42,783 nt of DNA from Bacteroidales bacterium (GCA_017651425.1 JAGCCZ010000014.1:1-42783); one strand, 5' to 3'. Counted from the stretch's first letter, positions 25,728 through 35,278 are shown. Numbers and translations: made by a program. Notes: generated by a model not told the origin, from the letters alone.

Positions 25728-27101
25728 CTACTTTCCCGCCTTGGCGCGCCACTGCTCGGCGGAGGCGTTGTCGCCCTTGAGCTTGTAGGCTTCCGACAAT
25801 GCCGTGTAGATGACGTTGAGCTGATCCTTCTCATAGGAGAAAGTCTTGGCCTGCATCAAATATTCGATAGCCTTGTCGGCATTCTTCTGGAACAGGAAGC
25901 CCAGGCCGAGGTTACAGAGCATGCGGGCGTTCTGCGGGAACAACTCGTTAAGATCCTTCTCGTATTTCACGAGGCGGTCCCATGCGTCCAACTGGTTGAG
26001 CACATAGCAATAGTCATCCCAAATGGGGAAGGAGGTGTTGTCTATGGCCAAGGATTTCTCAAAATAGGTGGCAGCTTCGTCGTACTTTTTCTGCATGGAG
26101 CAAAGCGTGGCCTTGGATGCAAAGCCGATGCTCTCGTCGGGATGCACCGCAATCAGCGTGTCGGTCAAAATCTCCGCCAGGCGGATGGACTTGGGGTCCT
26201 TGGTGCGCAGCACGTCGCCCAGCACCTTGCGCATAAAGTTGCTTTTCTCAGACATCGCCACATTGCGATTGCTGAAAACACGCGTCAAGCACTGCATCTG
26301 CTTTTCCACATTCCCTTGCTGTTCCCAATGCTGGGCCATCAGAAAGTTGAGTTCGGGGTCATTGGAGTTGAGCTCGGCAGCCTTTTCAAAATAGGGCATC
26401 GCCTGCGTACTCATGCCGTTGCTCTGATACACTTTTCCAGCCTTCACATAGTACTCGGCATTGTGCGGATAGAGCTTAATGAGCTTGTCATACTCCCCTA
26501 CCGCCTCCTTCACTTTGTTCATATAGAGCCAGATGGAGACCTTCACGCGCGTCAGCTCGTCGTTGTGGCCGATGATGCCCTCCATACGGTCGTAGGTATT
26601 GATCACCTTCTCGTACTTCTTCATGGCAAGATATGCCTCCGACAACGAATAGAGGTAATACTCATTGTTGGTCTTCTCCTTGCAGATTTGCTCGAGCAGC
26701 TTGGCAGCGTTGGGATAATCCTCCATCTGCAAGTACAGGTCGGCAAGATCGACCTTGTACCAGATGTTGTTCTTGTCGAGCTTGATGGCCTTCTGCAAGT
26801 TGTCCACAGCCTCGCGCACATCCTGCTTGTCCGTATAGATGCGGGCGAGCATGAAATGGGAAGCGTCGTGCTTGGGGTTGTCGAGCAGGATGCCGTTGAA
26901 AATCTTGAGGGCCTCGGAGGTGTTGCCGGAATAGTAGGCCTTAAGTCCCTCCGTGTATTGCACAGAAATCTTGCGGTGGTTGACGGAGGCAGCGTCGGTC
27001 TTGGCCACATTGCGGGTCTTCTTGTTGCCCTGAGGCTGCGATTGCGCCGCTGCCAGCATGGAGAGGCACAAGAGGAATATAATGTAGAATGTTTTTCTCA
27101 T
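25728..27101 (-). CDS. Periplasmic tetratricopeptide-repeat protein
   Basis: 457 residues from the ATG at 27101; a further upstream ATG at 27173 adds 24 residues before the signal peptide and is not preferred. MRKTFYIIFLLCLSMLAAAQ is a signal peptide. The rest is a series of about ten TPR units (for example YYSGNTSEALKIFNGILLD, HFMLARIYTDKQDVREAVDN, YYLYSLSEAYLAMKKYEKVI, MLCNLGLGFLFQKNADKAIE). TPR arrays bind partner proteins; no enzyme domain is present. It lies 96 nt after dut on the same strand, an order seen in many Bacteroidota, where the set usually continues with DUF4292 and an EnvC-type peptidase; these are absent here. Confidence 0.85.
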   Translation of the reverse strand: MRKTFYIIFLLCLSMLAAAQSQPQGNKKTRNVAKTDAASVNHRKISVQYTEGLKAYYSGNTSEALKIFNGILLDNPKHDASHFMLARIYTDKQDVREAVDNLQKAIKLDKNNIWYKVDLADLYLQMEDYPNAAKLLEQICKEKTNNEYYLYSLSEAYLAMKKYEKVINTYDRMEGIIGHNDELTRVKVSIWLYMNKVKEAVGEYDKLIKLYPHNAEYYVKAGKVYQSNGMSTQAMPYFEKAAELNSNDPELNFLMAQHWEQQGNVEKQMQCLTRVFSNRNVAMSEKSNFMRKVLGDVLRTKDPKSIRLAEILTDTLIAVHPDESIGFASKATLCSMQKKYDEAATYFEKSLAIDNTSFPIWDDYCYVLNQLDAWDRLVKYEKDLNELFPQNARMLCNLGLGFLFQKNADKAIEYLMQAKTFSYEKDQLNVIYTALSEAYKLKGDNASAEQWRAKAGK

Positions 27102-27197
27102 TTTCTTGATTTTGGCAGAGACGCAATGAATCTCGTTTCTGCATGGGTAATTCCGTAAACGATGAAATGTCACAAATATTGCGGCACTATTGTGGAA

Positions 27198-27644
27198 CTA
27201 TTTGCGTCCGCTGTGCCCGAACCCTCCGGCACCGCGTTCCGTGCTGGAAAGCTCGTCCATGCTTGCCACCGCCTGCAGGGTCACCTGCTGGAAGCGGGAG
27301 ATGACCATCTGGGCAATGCGCTCGCCATGCTGGATCTCGAAAGGCTCGTCGGAGAGGTTGATGAGCAGCACTTTGACCTCGCCCCGGTAGTCGGGGTCGA
27401 TGGTGCCGGGACTGTTGAGCACCGTGATGCCGTGCTTGAAAGCCAGGCCGCTGCGAGGACGGATCTGCGCCTCACAGTCCTCAGGCAGCTCAATGAAGAG
27501 TCCCGTGGGCACGAGTTTGCGTTCCCCGGGGTTGAGCACAACACTCTCTGCCAAGTTGGCACGCAGGTCGAGGCCCGCCGCCAGTGCCGACTCGTACGCG
27601 GGCAACGGATTGTTGGAAGTGTTGAATATCTTGCAAATAGACAT
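27198..27644 (-). CDS. dut: dUTP diphosphatase (dUTPase)
   Basis: 148 residues from ATG at 27644; longer upstream starts run through a repeat and lack family homology. All five trimeric dUTPase motifs are present in order: AGLDLRA (23-29), RPRSGLA (62-68), [10 protein letters not shown] (80-89, with the catalytic Asp83 and Tyr86), GERIAQM (107-113) and [10 protein letters not shown] (137-146). Motif V has FGHSG in place of the more usual FGSTG. The enzyme hydrolyses dUTP to dUMP and pyrophosphate in the cytoplasm, keeping uracil out of DNA and feeding thymidylate synthesis. Probably co-transcribed with the TPR gene downstream. Confidence 0.96.
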   Translation of the reverse strand: MSICKIFNTSNNPLPAYESALAAGLDLRANLAESVVLNPGERKLVPTGLFIELPEDCEAQIRPRSGLAFKHGITVLNSPGTIDPDYRGEVKVLLINLSDEPFEIQHGERIAQMVISRFQQVTLQAVASMDELSSTERGAGGFGHSGRK

Positions 27645-27671
27645 AGTAGCGGATATGCTTGTTAGTGGGCG

Positions 27672-27679
27672 CAAATGTA
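27672..27679 (-). promoter_or_regulatory. -7 box (TACATTTG) of dut
   Basis: Minus-strand TACATTTG, 27 nt upstream of the dut ATG. It is the same octamer as in front of the 1879-residue gene. No clear -33 box. Confidence 0.45.
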
Positions 27680-27721
27680 CATAAATTTCGAATACACACA
27701 GGCGCATGAAATTGCAACATG

Positions 27722-27748
27722 TAGAGACGCGCCGTGGCGCGTCTCCAC
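27722..27748. repeat. Palindromic dispersed repeat between dut and the VWA gene
   Basis: GAGACGCGCC-GT-GGCGCGTCTC, a perfect 10-bp stem at 27724-27745. It is related to the GTGGAGACGCA palindrome at 20025-20067. Confidence 0.75.
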
Positions 27749-27803
27749 AAATGACAACCGAAGGGCAATTCCCAGCCATGACGCAACCGATTACATTTTT
27801 TTG

Positions 27804-27811
27804 TACTTTTG
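27804..27811 (+). promoter_or_regulatory. -7 box (TACTTTTG) of the VWA gene
   Basis: TACTTTTG fits TAnnTTTG and lies 31 nt upstream of the ATG at 27843. The -33 region shows no good TTTG at the usual distance. Confidence 0.4.
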
Positions 27812-27842
27812 CGGCCAATTTACAAAATGATATCGCATTAGT

Positions 27843-29912
27843 ATGGCTTTTTCAAACCCATTGCTCCTTATAGGCCTTGCGGCCATCCTGGTACCCATCA
27901 TCATACACCTCTTCAATTTCAGGCGTTACAAGACAATTTACTTCTCCAATGTCAAGATGTTGGAGGAGATCAAGAAGAAGACCAAGCGGGAGCAGACACT
28001 GCAGCAGCTCATCGTGTTAGCCCTTCGCGTGCTCGGCATTGCCGCGCTGGCACTTGCCTTCGCGCAGCCTTACATCCCCTCCGACAAGCAGAAAAGCCGC
28101 ACAGGCAACCTGGTGACCATCTTCCTCGACAACTCCCACTCCATGGAGGCCAACAGCAAGGAGGGCAAAACCCTCTACGATGCCGTGGATGCCGCCAAGA
28201 ACATCGTCAGCTCGTTCGGCTTCAACGACGACTTCGTGCTCACCACCCATGACTTCACAGGCGAGCAGACCCACATTCTCAACAAGGACCAGATCCTCGA
28301 GATGCTCGACAAGGTGCAGGCCTCACCCAACAGCCACACGCTCGCCGAGGTGCTCGCCTTCGAGAAGAACACCTGCGCCAACTCACAGAAGGGCAACGTG
28401 GTACACTATTATCTCTCCGACTTCCAAAAAAACAACTTCAACATCGCCTTGCTGGGCGCCGACACTGCGGCCTCGACATTCCTCATCCCGCTGCCCACCG
28501 AGGCGGCCAACAATGTGGGCATCGACAGTTGCTGGTTCCTGTCGCCCGTCTTCAAGGTGGGCAACCAAGTCACCTACTTCGTCCGCATCCACAACTATGG
28601 CAAGGAAGAAGTCAACAAGGTGCCGGTGAAGCTCTACATCAACGACAAGCAGAAGGCCGTGGCCTCGCCCGACATTCCCGCGGGCACATACGTGGACTGT
28701 CGCATGGTTTACAACATCGAGGAGCCGGGCACGCAATGCGGCCGTGTCGTCATCGAGGACGCCCCCATCACATTCGACGACCAGCTCTTCTTCACCTACG
28801 AGGTCACCGACAACACCCGCATCGCCGCCATCCACGGCAAGGAGCGCAACCGTTTCATTGATGCCCTTTATGGCCGCGACTCCGTGTTCGACTACCTGCC
28901 GATGGCCTACACGCAGGTCAACTACACCCAGCTCAAGCAGTGCGAGGTCATCGTACTGAGCGATGTCCCCACCCTATCGTCCGGCCTGGCCGACGAACTG
29001 AGCAAGTTTGTCAAGGGCGGCGGCACCCTGCTGGTCTTCCCACCCAAGGAGATGGACAACACCTACAACCGTCTGCTCAGCTCACTCGGCGCAGCCTCCT
29101 ACGGCGCTTTGGCCAAGAAAGAGCTGAAATGCGGGCAGGTCAACGCCGAAAGCCAATATTTCAAGGGGGCATTGGAAAGCCAGCGCGAAAAGCTCGACAT
29201 GCCCGTCACCTTGCAGCACTACGACATCAGCGGCGGCAACGGCGGTGAGGTCGTCATGGCGCTGGAGAACGGGTCTCCCCTGCTCTCTGTCTATCCTGTG
29301 GAGCGCGGCAAGGTCATCCTCTCCGCCGTGGGCATGGACGATGTATATGGCAACACCCACCGCCACGCGCTCTTCTTCGTACCCTTGCACAACATCGGCA
29401 TCATGAGCGCCATGCAGAACAAGCTCTACAACACCATCGGCAAGGATCGCATGCAGACCGTCGCCTCGCGCACCGGCAGCTCCGACGAGGTGCTCACCTT
29501 GCGCAGCCGCGGCCACAAGGAGGAGTTCATTCCCGAACAACGCCGCATGGGCAACGAGACCGCACTCTACTTCCACGACCAAGTCAAGAACAGCGGCCTA
29601 TTCGACATCGTCAACGGCGGTGCCGTGACGGGCACGCTCGCCTTCAACCAGGACCGCAAAGAGTCGGACCTCGACTGCTACGATGCCGACGAGCTCACCA
29701 AGATGGCCAAGGCCTCCGGCAAGGAGATCGACGTCATTGCCGCCGACACCAAGAACATCGCCAAGAGCGTCGCTGACAAGCTCAACGGCAAGCCGTTATG
29801 GCCCTATTTCGTCATCTTTGCCCTGCTCTGCCTGCTGGCCGAAATCGCCCTGCTTCGCTTCTGGGGCAAACCCACCATCAACAACGAAAGAAATTCTGAA
29901 CAAACAACATAA
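27843..29912 (+). CDS. BatA-type membrane protein with von Willebrand factor A domain
   Basis: 689 residues. The first 80 residues match the Bacteroidota BatA N-terminal region: a membrane helix ([19 protein letters not shown]), then [20 protein letters not shown] and a second helix ([18 protein letters not shown]). A VWA domain starts at about 90, with the metal-site motif DNSHS at 96-100. The middle is a periplasmic beta-rich and glutamine-amidotransferase-like stretch. A last membrane helix is near the C-terminus ([21 protein letters not shown] region). Members of this family are integral membrane proteins of unclear function, often encoded near MoxR/Bat genes, which are not seen here. GC-rich, housekeeping-like codon use. 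25 nt before pepD. Confidence 0.9.
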   Translation: MAFSNPLLLIGLAAILVPIIIHLFNFRRYKTIYFSNVKMLEEIKKKTKREQTLQQLIVLALRVLGIAALALAFAQPYIPSDKQKSRTGNLVTIFLDNSHSMEANSKEGKTLYDAVDAAKNIVSSFGFNDDFVLTTHDFTGEQTHILNKDQILEMLDKVQASPNSHTLAEVLAFEKNTCANSQKGNVVHYYLSDFQKNNFNIALLGADTAASTFLIPLPTEAANNVGIDSCWFLSPVFKVGNQVTYFVRIHNYGKEEVNKVPVKLYINDKQKAVASPDIPAGTYVDCRMVYNIEEPGTQCGRVVIEDAPITFDDQLFFTYEVTDNTRIAAIHGKERNRFIDALYGRDSVFDYLPMAYTQVNYTQLKQCEVIVLSDVPTLSSGLADELSKFVKGGGTLLVFPPKEMDNTYNRLLSSLGAASYGALAKKELKCGQVNAESQYFKGALESQREKLDMPVTLQHYDISGGNGGEVVMALENGSPLLSVYPVERGKVILSAVGMDDVYGNTHRHALFFVPLHNIGIMSAMQNKLYNTIGKDRMQTVASRTGSSDEVLTLRSRGHKEEFIPEQRRMGNETALYFHDQVKNSGLFDIVNGGAVTGTLAFNQDRKESDLDCYDADELTKMAKASGKEIDVIAADTKNIAKSVADKLNGKPLWPYFVIFALLCLLAEIALLRFWGKPTINNERNSEQTT

Positions 29913-29937
29913 TCTAACCCATTAAACCCCCAATTCA

Positions 29938-31395
29938 ATGAACAAGGAACTTTTAAAACTCTATCCACACGATTTGTGGGAGAACTTTGCAAATTTCTGC
30001 GACAACCCGCATCCTTCCAAACACGAGACCGCTGTGGTCAACTGGATGAAAAGCTGGGCCAAGGAGCATGACGTGAAGGTCGAGCAAGACAAGACCGGCA
30101 ACCTGCTCTTCACGGTGCCCGCCACCAAAGGCATGGAGAAACTCACCCCTGTCATCCTGCAGGGCCACTGCGACATGGTGCCCCAAGCCGACGATCCCAA
30201 GTTCGACTTCCTGAAGAGCCCCATTGAGCCTATCATCGACAATGGCTGGGTGCGCGCCAACCACACCACCCTCGGCGCCGACAACGGCATCGGCGTCTGC
30301 GCCGCATTGGCCTGCGTCACCACCAAGGGCGTGGAGCACGGCCCCCTGGAAATCCTTGCCACCATCGACGAGGAGACCGGCATGACCGGCGCCTTCGGCC
30401 TGAAGAAGAATTTCGTCAAGGGCAAGATCCTCATCAACCTCGATTCCGAGACGGAAGGCGAGCTCTATGTGGGTTGCGCCGGCGGTTTGGACGCCAACTT
30501 CCAGCGCAAATACACCACGATGCCCGTTCCTGAAGATATGAAGGGCTTCCAGGTCTGCGTCAGCGGTCTGCACGGCGGCCATTCCGGCATGGACATCAAC
30601 CTGGGTCGCGCCAACGCCAACAAGCTGTTAGTGCGCTGCATCACCACGGCTGTGAAGCAGTTCGGTGCTTGTGTGGCCACCCTCAACGGCGGCAGCCTGC
30701 GCAACGCCATCCCGCGCGAGGCCACGGCCATCATCGCCGTGCCCGCCAAGAAGGCCACCGCTTTCAAGACTTTCGTGAAGAAGTACGAAGCAACTGTCAA
30801 GGCTGAATTCTCCGCCACCGAGGAGAACCTCGCCGTCAGCGTCAAGGCTGTGGACACTCCCAAGAAGGTCATCCGCACCAAGGCCCAGAACCAGTTCCTC
30901 AACATGATTTTCGCCATCCCCAACGGTGTGGTCCGTATGAGCGACTCTATGAAGGACCTCGTGGAAACCTCCAACAACCTGGCCAACATCAAGGCCGAGA
31001 ACGGGGTTATGAGCGCCTGCTGCCTGCTGCGCAGCTCCGTTGACAGCGCCAAGGACGCCCTCGGCGACAAGATGTCCGCCATTGCCGAACTGGCAGAATG
31101 CGACATCGAGCTCACCGGCGCCTATCCTGGCTGGAAGCCCAATATGGAGTCTCCGATTATGAACACCTGTATGAAGGTCTATAAGAAGAAATTCGGCAAC
31201 GACCCGAAGGTGATGGCCATCCACGCCGGCCTCGAGTGCGGTCTGTTCGGCGCCTGCTATCCCGACTGGGATATGGTCTCCTTCGGCCCCACCATCGAGC
31301 ACCCGCACTCCCCCGTCGAGAGAGTGAACATCGACAGCGTGGGCAAGTTCTTCGACTTCCTCGTGGAAGTGCTGAAGAATATCCCTAAGAAATAG
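29938..31395 (+). CDS. pepD: Aminoacyl-histidine dipeptidase (peptidase D, M20C)
   Basis: 485 residues, full family length. Metal and catalytic positions of M20 peptidases are visible: LQGHCDMV (His77, Asp79), LGADNGIG (Asp115), IDEETGMTGA (Glu145, Glu146), LDSETEGELYVG and, near the C-terminus, EHPHSPVE. The central lid domain starts with HGGHSGMDI. The enzyme cleaves Xaa-His and other unspecific dipeptides in the cytoplasm using zinc, in peptide use as carbon and nitrogen source, fitting a proteolytic gut or oral Bacteroidales. A strong terminator follows at 31428. Confidence 0.95.
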   Translation: MNKELLKLYPHDLWENFANFCDNPHPSKHETAVVNWMKSWAKEHDVKVEQDKTGNLLFTVPATKGMEKLTPVILQGHCDMVPQADDPKFDFLKSPIEPIIDNGWVRANHTTLGADNGIGVCAALACVTTKGVEHGPLEILATIDEETGMTGAFGLKKNFVKGKILINLDSETEGELYVGCAGGLDANFQRKYTTMPVPEDMKGFQVCVSGLHGGHSGMDINLGRANANKLLVRCITTAVKQFGACVATLNGGSLRNAIPREATAIIAVPAKKATAFKTFVKKYEATVKAEFSATEENLAVSVKAVDTPKKVIRTKAQNQFLNMIFAIPNGVVRMSDSMKDLVETSNNLANIKAENGVMSACCLLRSSVDSAKDALGDKMSAIAELAECDIELTGAYPGWKPNMESPIMNTCMKVYKKKFGNDPKVMAIHAGLECGLFGACYPDWDMVSFGPTIEHPHSPVERVNIDSVGKFFDFLVEVLKNIPKK

Positions 31396-31427
31396 CTGTT
31401 GGCTGTTAGCTTTTACTGAAAGATAGG

Positions 31428-31463
31428 CAACGGTCCCCGGGTTTTCCGGGGGCCGTTGTTTTT
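31428..31463 (+). terminator. Intrinsic terminator after pepD
   Basis: 13-bp stem CAACGGTCCCCGG / CCGGGGGCCGTTG (one T-G wobble) with a GTTTT loop, followed by TTTTT. It closes the VWA-pepD transcript and marks the edge of the GC-rich chromosomal block. Confidence 0.9.
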
Positions 31464-31539
31464 ATATTATTGTCGTGTGTTTTGCCGACATTCCGCAGCG
31501 AAAAACGAATCAACCATTCAGTCCAACTTTAACAATCAA

Positions 31540-31590
31540 CAGTTAAAATTAACTGATTATCAATTTGTTATAAAAAAAATATTATCTTTG
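31540..31590 (+). promoter_or_regulatory. Promoter region and palindrome before the RhuM gene
   Basis: TATCTTTG at 31583-31590 is an exact -7 box, 32 nt upstream of the ATG at 31623; the nearest TTTG (31564-31567) is only 15 nt before it, shorter than the consensus spacer. A palindrome CAGTTAA-AA-TTAACTG is at 31540-31555 and could be an operator. Confidence 0.5.
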
Positions 31591-31622
31591 CGGCGATATT
31601 ATGGAACTAAAAAAACATCTAT

Positions 31623-32495
31623 ATGGACAATGAAATAAGAGAAGAAAAGAGCATTGATATTTCTGAAAAGGGGGAAATTGTGTTATATGAACCCGACAGC
31701 AGCATCCGGTTGGAGGTGCGGATGGCGAATGAGACCGTCTGGCTAAACCTTAATCAAATGGCAATGCTTTTCGGAAGGGATAAATCTGTCATTTCCAGAC
31801 ATATAAAAAACATCTTTAGGGAAAAGGAACTGCCACAAGTTTCAACTGTTGCAAATTTTGCAACAGTTCAAGTTGAAAACAAAAGACAAGTCATAAGAAA
31901 TATTGAATATTACAATCTAGATATAATTATATCCGTTGGTTATCGAGTGAAAAGCATTCAGGGAACACGTTTCCGTCAATGGGCCAATACCGTCCTCAAA
32001 GATTATATCCTTCGCGGATATGCCGTCAACCAACGATTTGAACGATTGGAGCAACGTGTCAGCCACACCGAAGAGAAAATCGCCTTCTTCGTCCGCACCG
32101 CCCTGCCCCCGGTGCAGGGTGTCTTCTGCGACGGACAGATTTTCGACGCGTACACCTTCGCAGCCGACCTCATCCGCTCGGCTAAGAATCGCATCATCCT
32201 TATCGACAATTATGTGGACGATTCGGTGTTGAAGATGTTCACCAAGCGGGCCGACAATGTCAGTGCCTCTATCGTCACCCGGCACATCTCCGATGCCTTC
32301 CGGCTTGACATCGAGCGCCACAACCGGCAATACCCTGCTGTGGAGGTCCGCACCTCCGACCGTTTCCACGACCGTTTTCTCATACTTGACGACACCGTCT
32401 ATCATCTCGGAGCCTCGCTCAAGGACCTCGGCAAGAAGCTGTTCGCGTTCAGCAAGATGGAAGTGGATGCGGAAGAACTGCTGGGGAGAATGTAA
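31623..32495 (+). CDS. RhuM-family protein with PLD-like C-terminal domain
   Basis: 290 residues. The N-terminal part (about 20-145) is the RhuM type: WLNLNQMAMLFGRDKSVISR is a helix-turn-helix, followed by NIEYYNLDIIISVGYRVKS and RFRQWANTVLKDYILRGYAV. A coiled linker (QRFERLEQRVSHTEEKI) leads to a C-terminal domain from about 175 with ILIDNYVDD and DRFHDRFLILDD.VYHLGASLKDLG, resembling a degenerate phospholipase D-like half-site (HDR in place of HKD). RhuM genes are common in pathogenicity and phage-defence islands; the molecular role is not established. The gene begins AT-rich and becomes GC-rich after about 32000. It stands at the left border of the accessory island. Confidence 0.85.
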   Translation: MDNEIREEKSIDISEKGEIVLYEPDSSIRLEVRMANETVWLNLNQMAMLFGRDKSVISRHIKNIFREKELPQVSTVANFATVQVENKRQVIRNIEYYNLDIIISVGYRVKSIQGTRFRQWANTVLKDYILRGYAVNQRFERLEQRVSHTEEKIAFFVRTALPPVQGVFCDGQIFDAYTFAADLIRSAKNRIILIDNYVDDSVLKMFTKRADNVSASIVTRHISDAFRLDIERHNRQYPAVEVRTSDRFHDRFLILDDTVYHLGASLKDLGKKLFAFSKMEVDAEELLGRM

Positions 32496-32630
32496 CCCAT
32501 CCCTCTCTTCGGTCGCTTCCTCAATTCCGCGGTGCGGGCGGGGATAAAGTATTCAAGACTTTTATGTCAAACTATAGTCCTTGTTGAACTCTTTAGGGAT
32601 GATGTGGATTGGAGGCTTATCAAATCGTGA

Positions 32631-33377
32631 TTATTTAACCTTCAACGTCAATGCACAATCATCTTTTGCCACGCAATCGGGTGACCAGCCGGTTTCAAAA
32701 ATTGAAGTGGGCAGATGGTCGATTGAGCCGAAATCTATCACTTCTCCCTGAGATGTATAAATGTCGTTTTTAATATCACGGTACTCTTCACAATCGGAAT
32801 CACATCCTATTCTCAATGTTGTATCGCCTCGGAAATAACAATAATATTCATCAACTACTGTGGTGTCATCAATCTTATCGTGAGACTGGTACAATTTATC
32901 TGCGTGGTTGAATATTTCCTTGAATATGCCATCTTTCAAGAGAAATATTCTGTCCCAGTATTCACCCATATGGCCGTCGTGATTATCTATGAGTCCACTC
33001 CTTGAGATATAGGTTGCTTGACAACGACAAGAGCCCCACTCTTTGACTTCGCCTTTGTAAATAGTCAGCACTTTATTCCCGTTTGCTTCACAAGGACATA
33101 ACAGAACCATTTCGGGTATCGTATCATTGTCAATATAAGCCAGTCCCCAGCTAATCCAGATGTCAATAATCCTTTTGTCGGTATAGAATCTGTCGTTGTT
33201 TCTCACGTATTCAGCATATTTCCGCATCCATTCGGTAGTCCATTGCCCGTTCTTCCATACACACACTTCGGAAGAATGATCTTGTTTCACCTCTTGTTCC
33301 ACCTTGTTTGTGTTTCCACATCCCCAAATAATCAAGGTTAATAGAGCGGTAAAAAATGTCGTTCCTATAGTTTTCAT
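32631..33377 (-). CDS. Lipoprotein of unknown function
   Basis: 248 residues. The signal peptide has a lipobox ending in IIWGC (Cys20). A charged linker follows. YIDNDTIPEMVLLCPCEANG resembles the FG-GAP-like xDxDGxPE motif of proteins that report on measured state, and CRC/CPC pairs suggest disulphides. No known enzyme motif is seen. It is convergent with the RhuM gene; the 135 nt between them hold no clear terminator. It has an AT-rich composition like the island genes to its right. Confidence 0.65.
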   Translation of the reverse strand: MKTIGTTFFTALLTLIIWGCGNTNKVEQEVKQDHSSEVCVWKNGQWTTEWMRKYAEYVRNNDRFYTDKRIIDIWISWGLAYIDNDTIPEMVLLCPCEANGNKVLTIYKGEVKEWGSCRCQATYISRSGLIDNHDGHMGEYWDRIFLLKDGIFKEIFNHADKLYQSHDKIDDTTVVDEYYCYFRGDTTLRIGCDSDCEEYRDIKNDIYTSQGEVIDFGSIDHLPTSIFETGWSPDCVAKDDCALTLKVK

Positions 33378-33419
33378 AATATCGTGTTAGTTTATTTTAA
33401 TGGTTTGCTGGCTCACTTC

Positions 33420-33614
33420 CTATGTGTTTTTCAGATATTTTATTGTTGGGGGATTGGAGTATTCGAAGCGAAGCACATCTTCCACCATACTACCATCCAC
33501 CAACTCCCGACAAGCCTCAAACGACTCTCTCCACACCCTCCTTACCGGCCTGAACGCCAGAATAACGAGGTGAAGTAGAAGATAGATGAGGAGGATAAGG
33601 AGAATGGGGGGCAT
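33420..33614 (-). CDS. Possible small single-helix membrane protein
   Basis: 64 residues. MPPILLILLIYLLLHLVILAF is a strong membrane helix, followed by RPVRRVWRESFEACREL, basic next to the membrane as expected for a cytoplasmic tail. No family recognised, no clear promoter. It may be real, or a chance frame in the 317-bp gap between the lipoprotein and the peptidase operon; nothing else is seen there. Confidence 0.3.
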   Translation of the reverse strand: MPPILLILLIYLLLHLVILAFRPVRRVWRESFEACRELVDGSMVEDVLRFEYSNPPTIKYLKNT

Positions 33615-33694
33615 AAATTCGAGGTGGTTTGATGTGTACTCTATTTAATATTGACTTATTCACAACACATAAAAACACAAGAGGGAACCTTAGC

Positions 33695-34213
33695 TTAAAT
33701 TAAATTAATGTAATTAATACGCAATTTGAATTGTTTGACTTGATTCTGGGAATACTCACCAGATTCCACCATCTTCTTCAACAATGAAATCATCTCATCT
33801 TTCAACCCCATCCTACATGCATAACTATCACAAATCATTTCTTCGATATTTCCATTATATTTGTCTTTTTCTGTATGGAAATAAAACATTATATGTCCCA
33901 CCTCGTGGGCAACAGCGGCTAACATTTCCCGATCTGTCAAGCCAAGTCGATCGCACATAGTTGGGTTTACTATTATCTCTGCATTAGCATTCGATGCCTT
34001 CCCTGAATTCACCTCCATATAGTATCCGAACGCATCATTTTCCACCATCAGTTCCTTTGCATACGGCGATTCACAAACACATACTATTCTGATTTGGAAC
34101 TCCTGTAGTAAAGAACAGATTTCAATTGCTTTTTTACTATACTCTCCATTGAACGCATCAAAGACACTAATGTCTGTACAATTTATTATCAGGTTATGGT
34201 TTATCGCATTCAT
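33695..34213 (-). CDS. Small HEVGH zinc metallopeptidase, third gene of the ATPase operon
   Basis: 172 residues. HEVGH at 103-107 sits in a hydrophobic helix (MLAAVAHEVGHIMFYF), and NIEEMICDSYACRMG (122-136) supplies a Glu and an Asp in the spacing of gluzincins of M48 type (HExxH...E..xD..A). The N-terminal 90 residues contain an alpha/beta segment (IRIVCVCESPYAKEL). No signal peptide, so the enzyme should work in the cytoplasm. It is 40 nt downstream of the 340-residue gene. In the context of a DUF3696-type ATPase, a protease effector that is switched on by infection is an attractive but unproven reading. Confidence 0.75.
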   Translation of the reverse strand: MNAINHNLIINCTDISVFDAFNGEYSKKAIEICSLLQEFQIRIVCVCESPYAKELMVENDAFGYYMEVNSGKASNANAEIIVNPTMCDRLGLTDREMLAAVAHEVGHIMFYFHTEKDKYNGNIEEMICDSYACRMGLKDEMISLLKKMVESGEYSQNQVKQFKLRINYINLI

Positions 34214-34253
34214 TTAGTTCCAATTTAGCTTTAAACAATCTCAATATTTCAAA

Positions 34254-35276
34254 TCATTCAGGGAACTGAATATAATTTGATTTCTTGTCCCCCATCACAT
34301 TGTCCTCAGACGCTCCAGCCGCATCACAAAATTTTTGAACTTCATTTAAAAAATATTCTGCAAACTCGTAGTTTGATTTCTTTGCCAGACTATTCACATC
34401 CAGACTGTTCCCTTGGGTTATCAAATTACCATTATTGTCAAAATAATTGAATGAATCGCCAGACCGGAATAACATATAATTAGTAAATATCATCCGATCG
34501 TGTGGATGATTATTGCCGCTGTTAAAGACAAACGTGACATTGGGTTCAATATTAGTTTTTTCCCTGATTACATTTATTATTTTATGTCTGAAAGCACTCC
34601 AATTTGGCGTTTCTTCTGCATTTTTATATTTATTGTAATAATGCTTATCACATAATATAACCACGTTAACTTTATTTTGTGCTTGTTCGACCAACAATTC
34701 CAAGAGTTTTAGTATATTGTATGTGGCATACCTCTGGTTCGCTCCAACATACCTGTCCATAACGATAATATCCGACAGGGGGAGTAGTAAGTTATCATCC
34801 TTAAGTTGTTCCCATTTCGGAAAGGATTTCTTTGTTTGAAGATTATATAACTTATGGAAATCATAATCATTCCCACAAAACAATCGTCTCAGAACGTCTA
34901 TTTCTTCTTTCACATCCCCAACAAGAGATGTTCCAACATCCCGGAAACTATCGACACCTTCATCATCAATCAAGTACACAGCAGATGAATGTTTGCGATT
35001 GAAATTTGCAGGAGTATTCATTCCAACGTGACGAGAAGGGAAAATCTCTGTAGCATACGAATCTGCTTCACTATCCCCGTTTCCCTGCCCTGACAATATG
35101 AAATAGTTCTTCAACTCATCATCATTCAGCAACTCCTTTGTTTTAGCGAAATTATAGTTGATGTGCAGCTGGCGTTTCAACATCCGATAGCAGTCGTCAT
35201 AACAATCGCTATATTGCGGGTTTTTCCTCGCACGAATGAACGACCGAAGGTTCTCCTTATCAATATACACTTCCAT
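34254..35276 (-). CDS. Unrecognised 340-residue protein with HDR motif, second gene of the ATPase operon
   Basis: Starts 2 nt after the stop of the ATPase gene, so the two are surely co-translated or coupled. Residues 165-215 look like an alpha/beta fold (LSDIIVMDRYVGANQRY, VNVVILCDKHYY). HPHDRMIFTNYMLFRSGDSF at 257-276 recalls the His-Asp-Arg half-site of degenerate PLD-like domains, also seen in the RhuM protein at 31623. I know no family name. It might be a nuclease-like effector or a sensor partner for the ATPase. No membrane segment or signal peptide. Confidence 0.75.
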   Translation of the reverse strand: MEVYIDKENLRSFIRARKNPQYSDCYDDCYRMLKRQLHINYNFAKTKELLNDDELKNYFILSGQGNGDSEADSYATEIFPSRHVGMNTPANFNRKHSSAVYLIDDEGVDSFRDVGTSLVGDVKEEIDVLRRLFCGNDYDFHKLYNLQTKKSFPKWEQLKDDNLLLPLSDIIVMDRYVGANQRYATYNILKLLELLVEQAQNKVNVVILCDKHYYNKYKNAEETPNWSAFRHKIINVIREKTNIEPNVTFVFNSGNNHPHDRMIFTNYMLFRSGDSFNYFDNNGNLITQGNSLDVNSLAKKSNYEFAEYFLNEVQKFCDAAGASEDNVMGDKKSNYIQFPE

Positions 35277-35278
35277 AA

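Noticed and set aside
27843..31395. VWA and PepD genes as part of an island
   Set aside because: Codon use, GC content and family distribution are those of normal chromosomal genes; the terminator at 31428 separates them from the island.
33384..33578. 64-codon plus-strand frame between the lipoprotein and the peptidase
   Set aside because: It overlaps the more plausible minus-strand membrane peptide and has no hydrophobic or domain pattern of its own.
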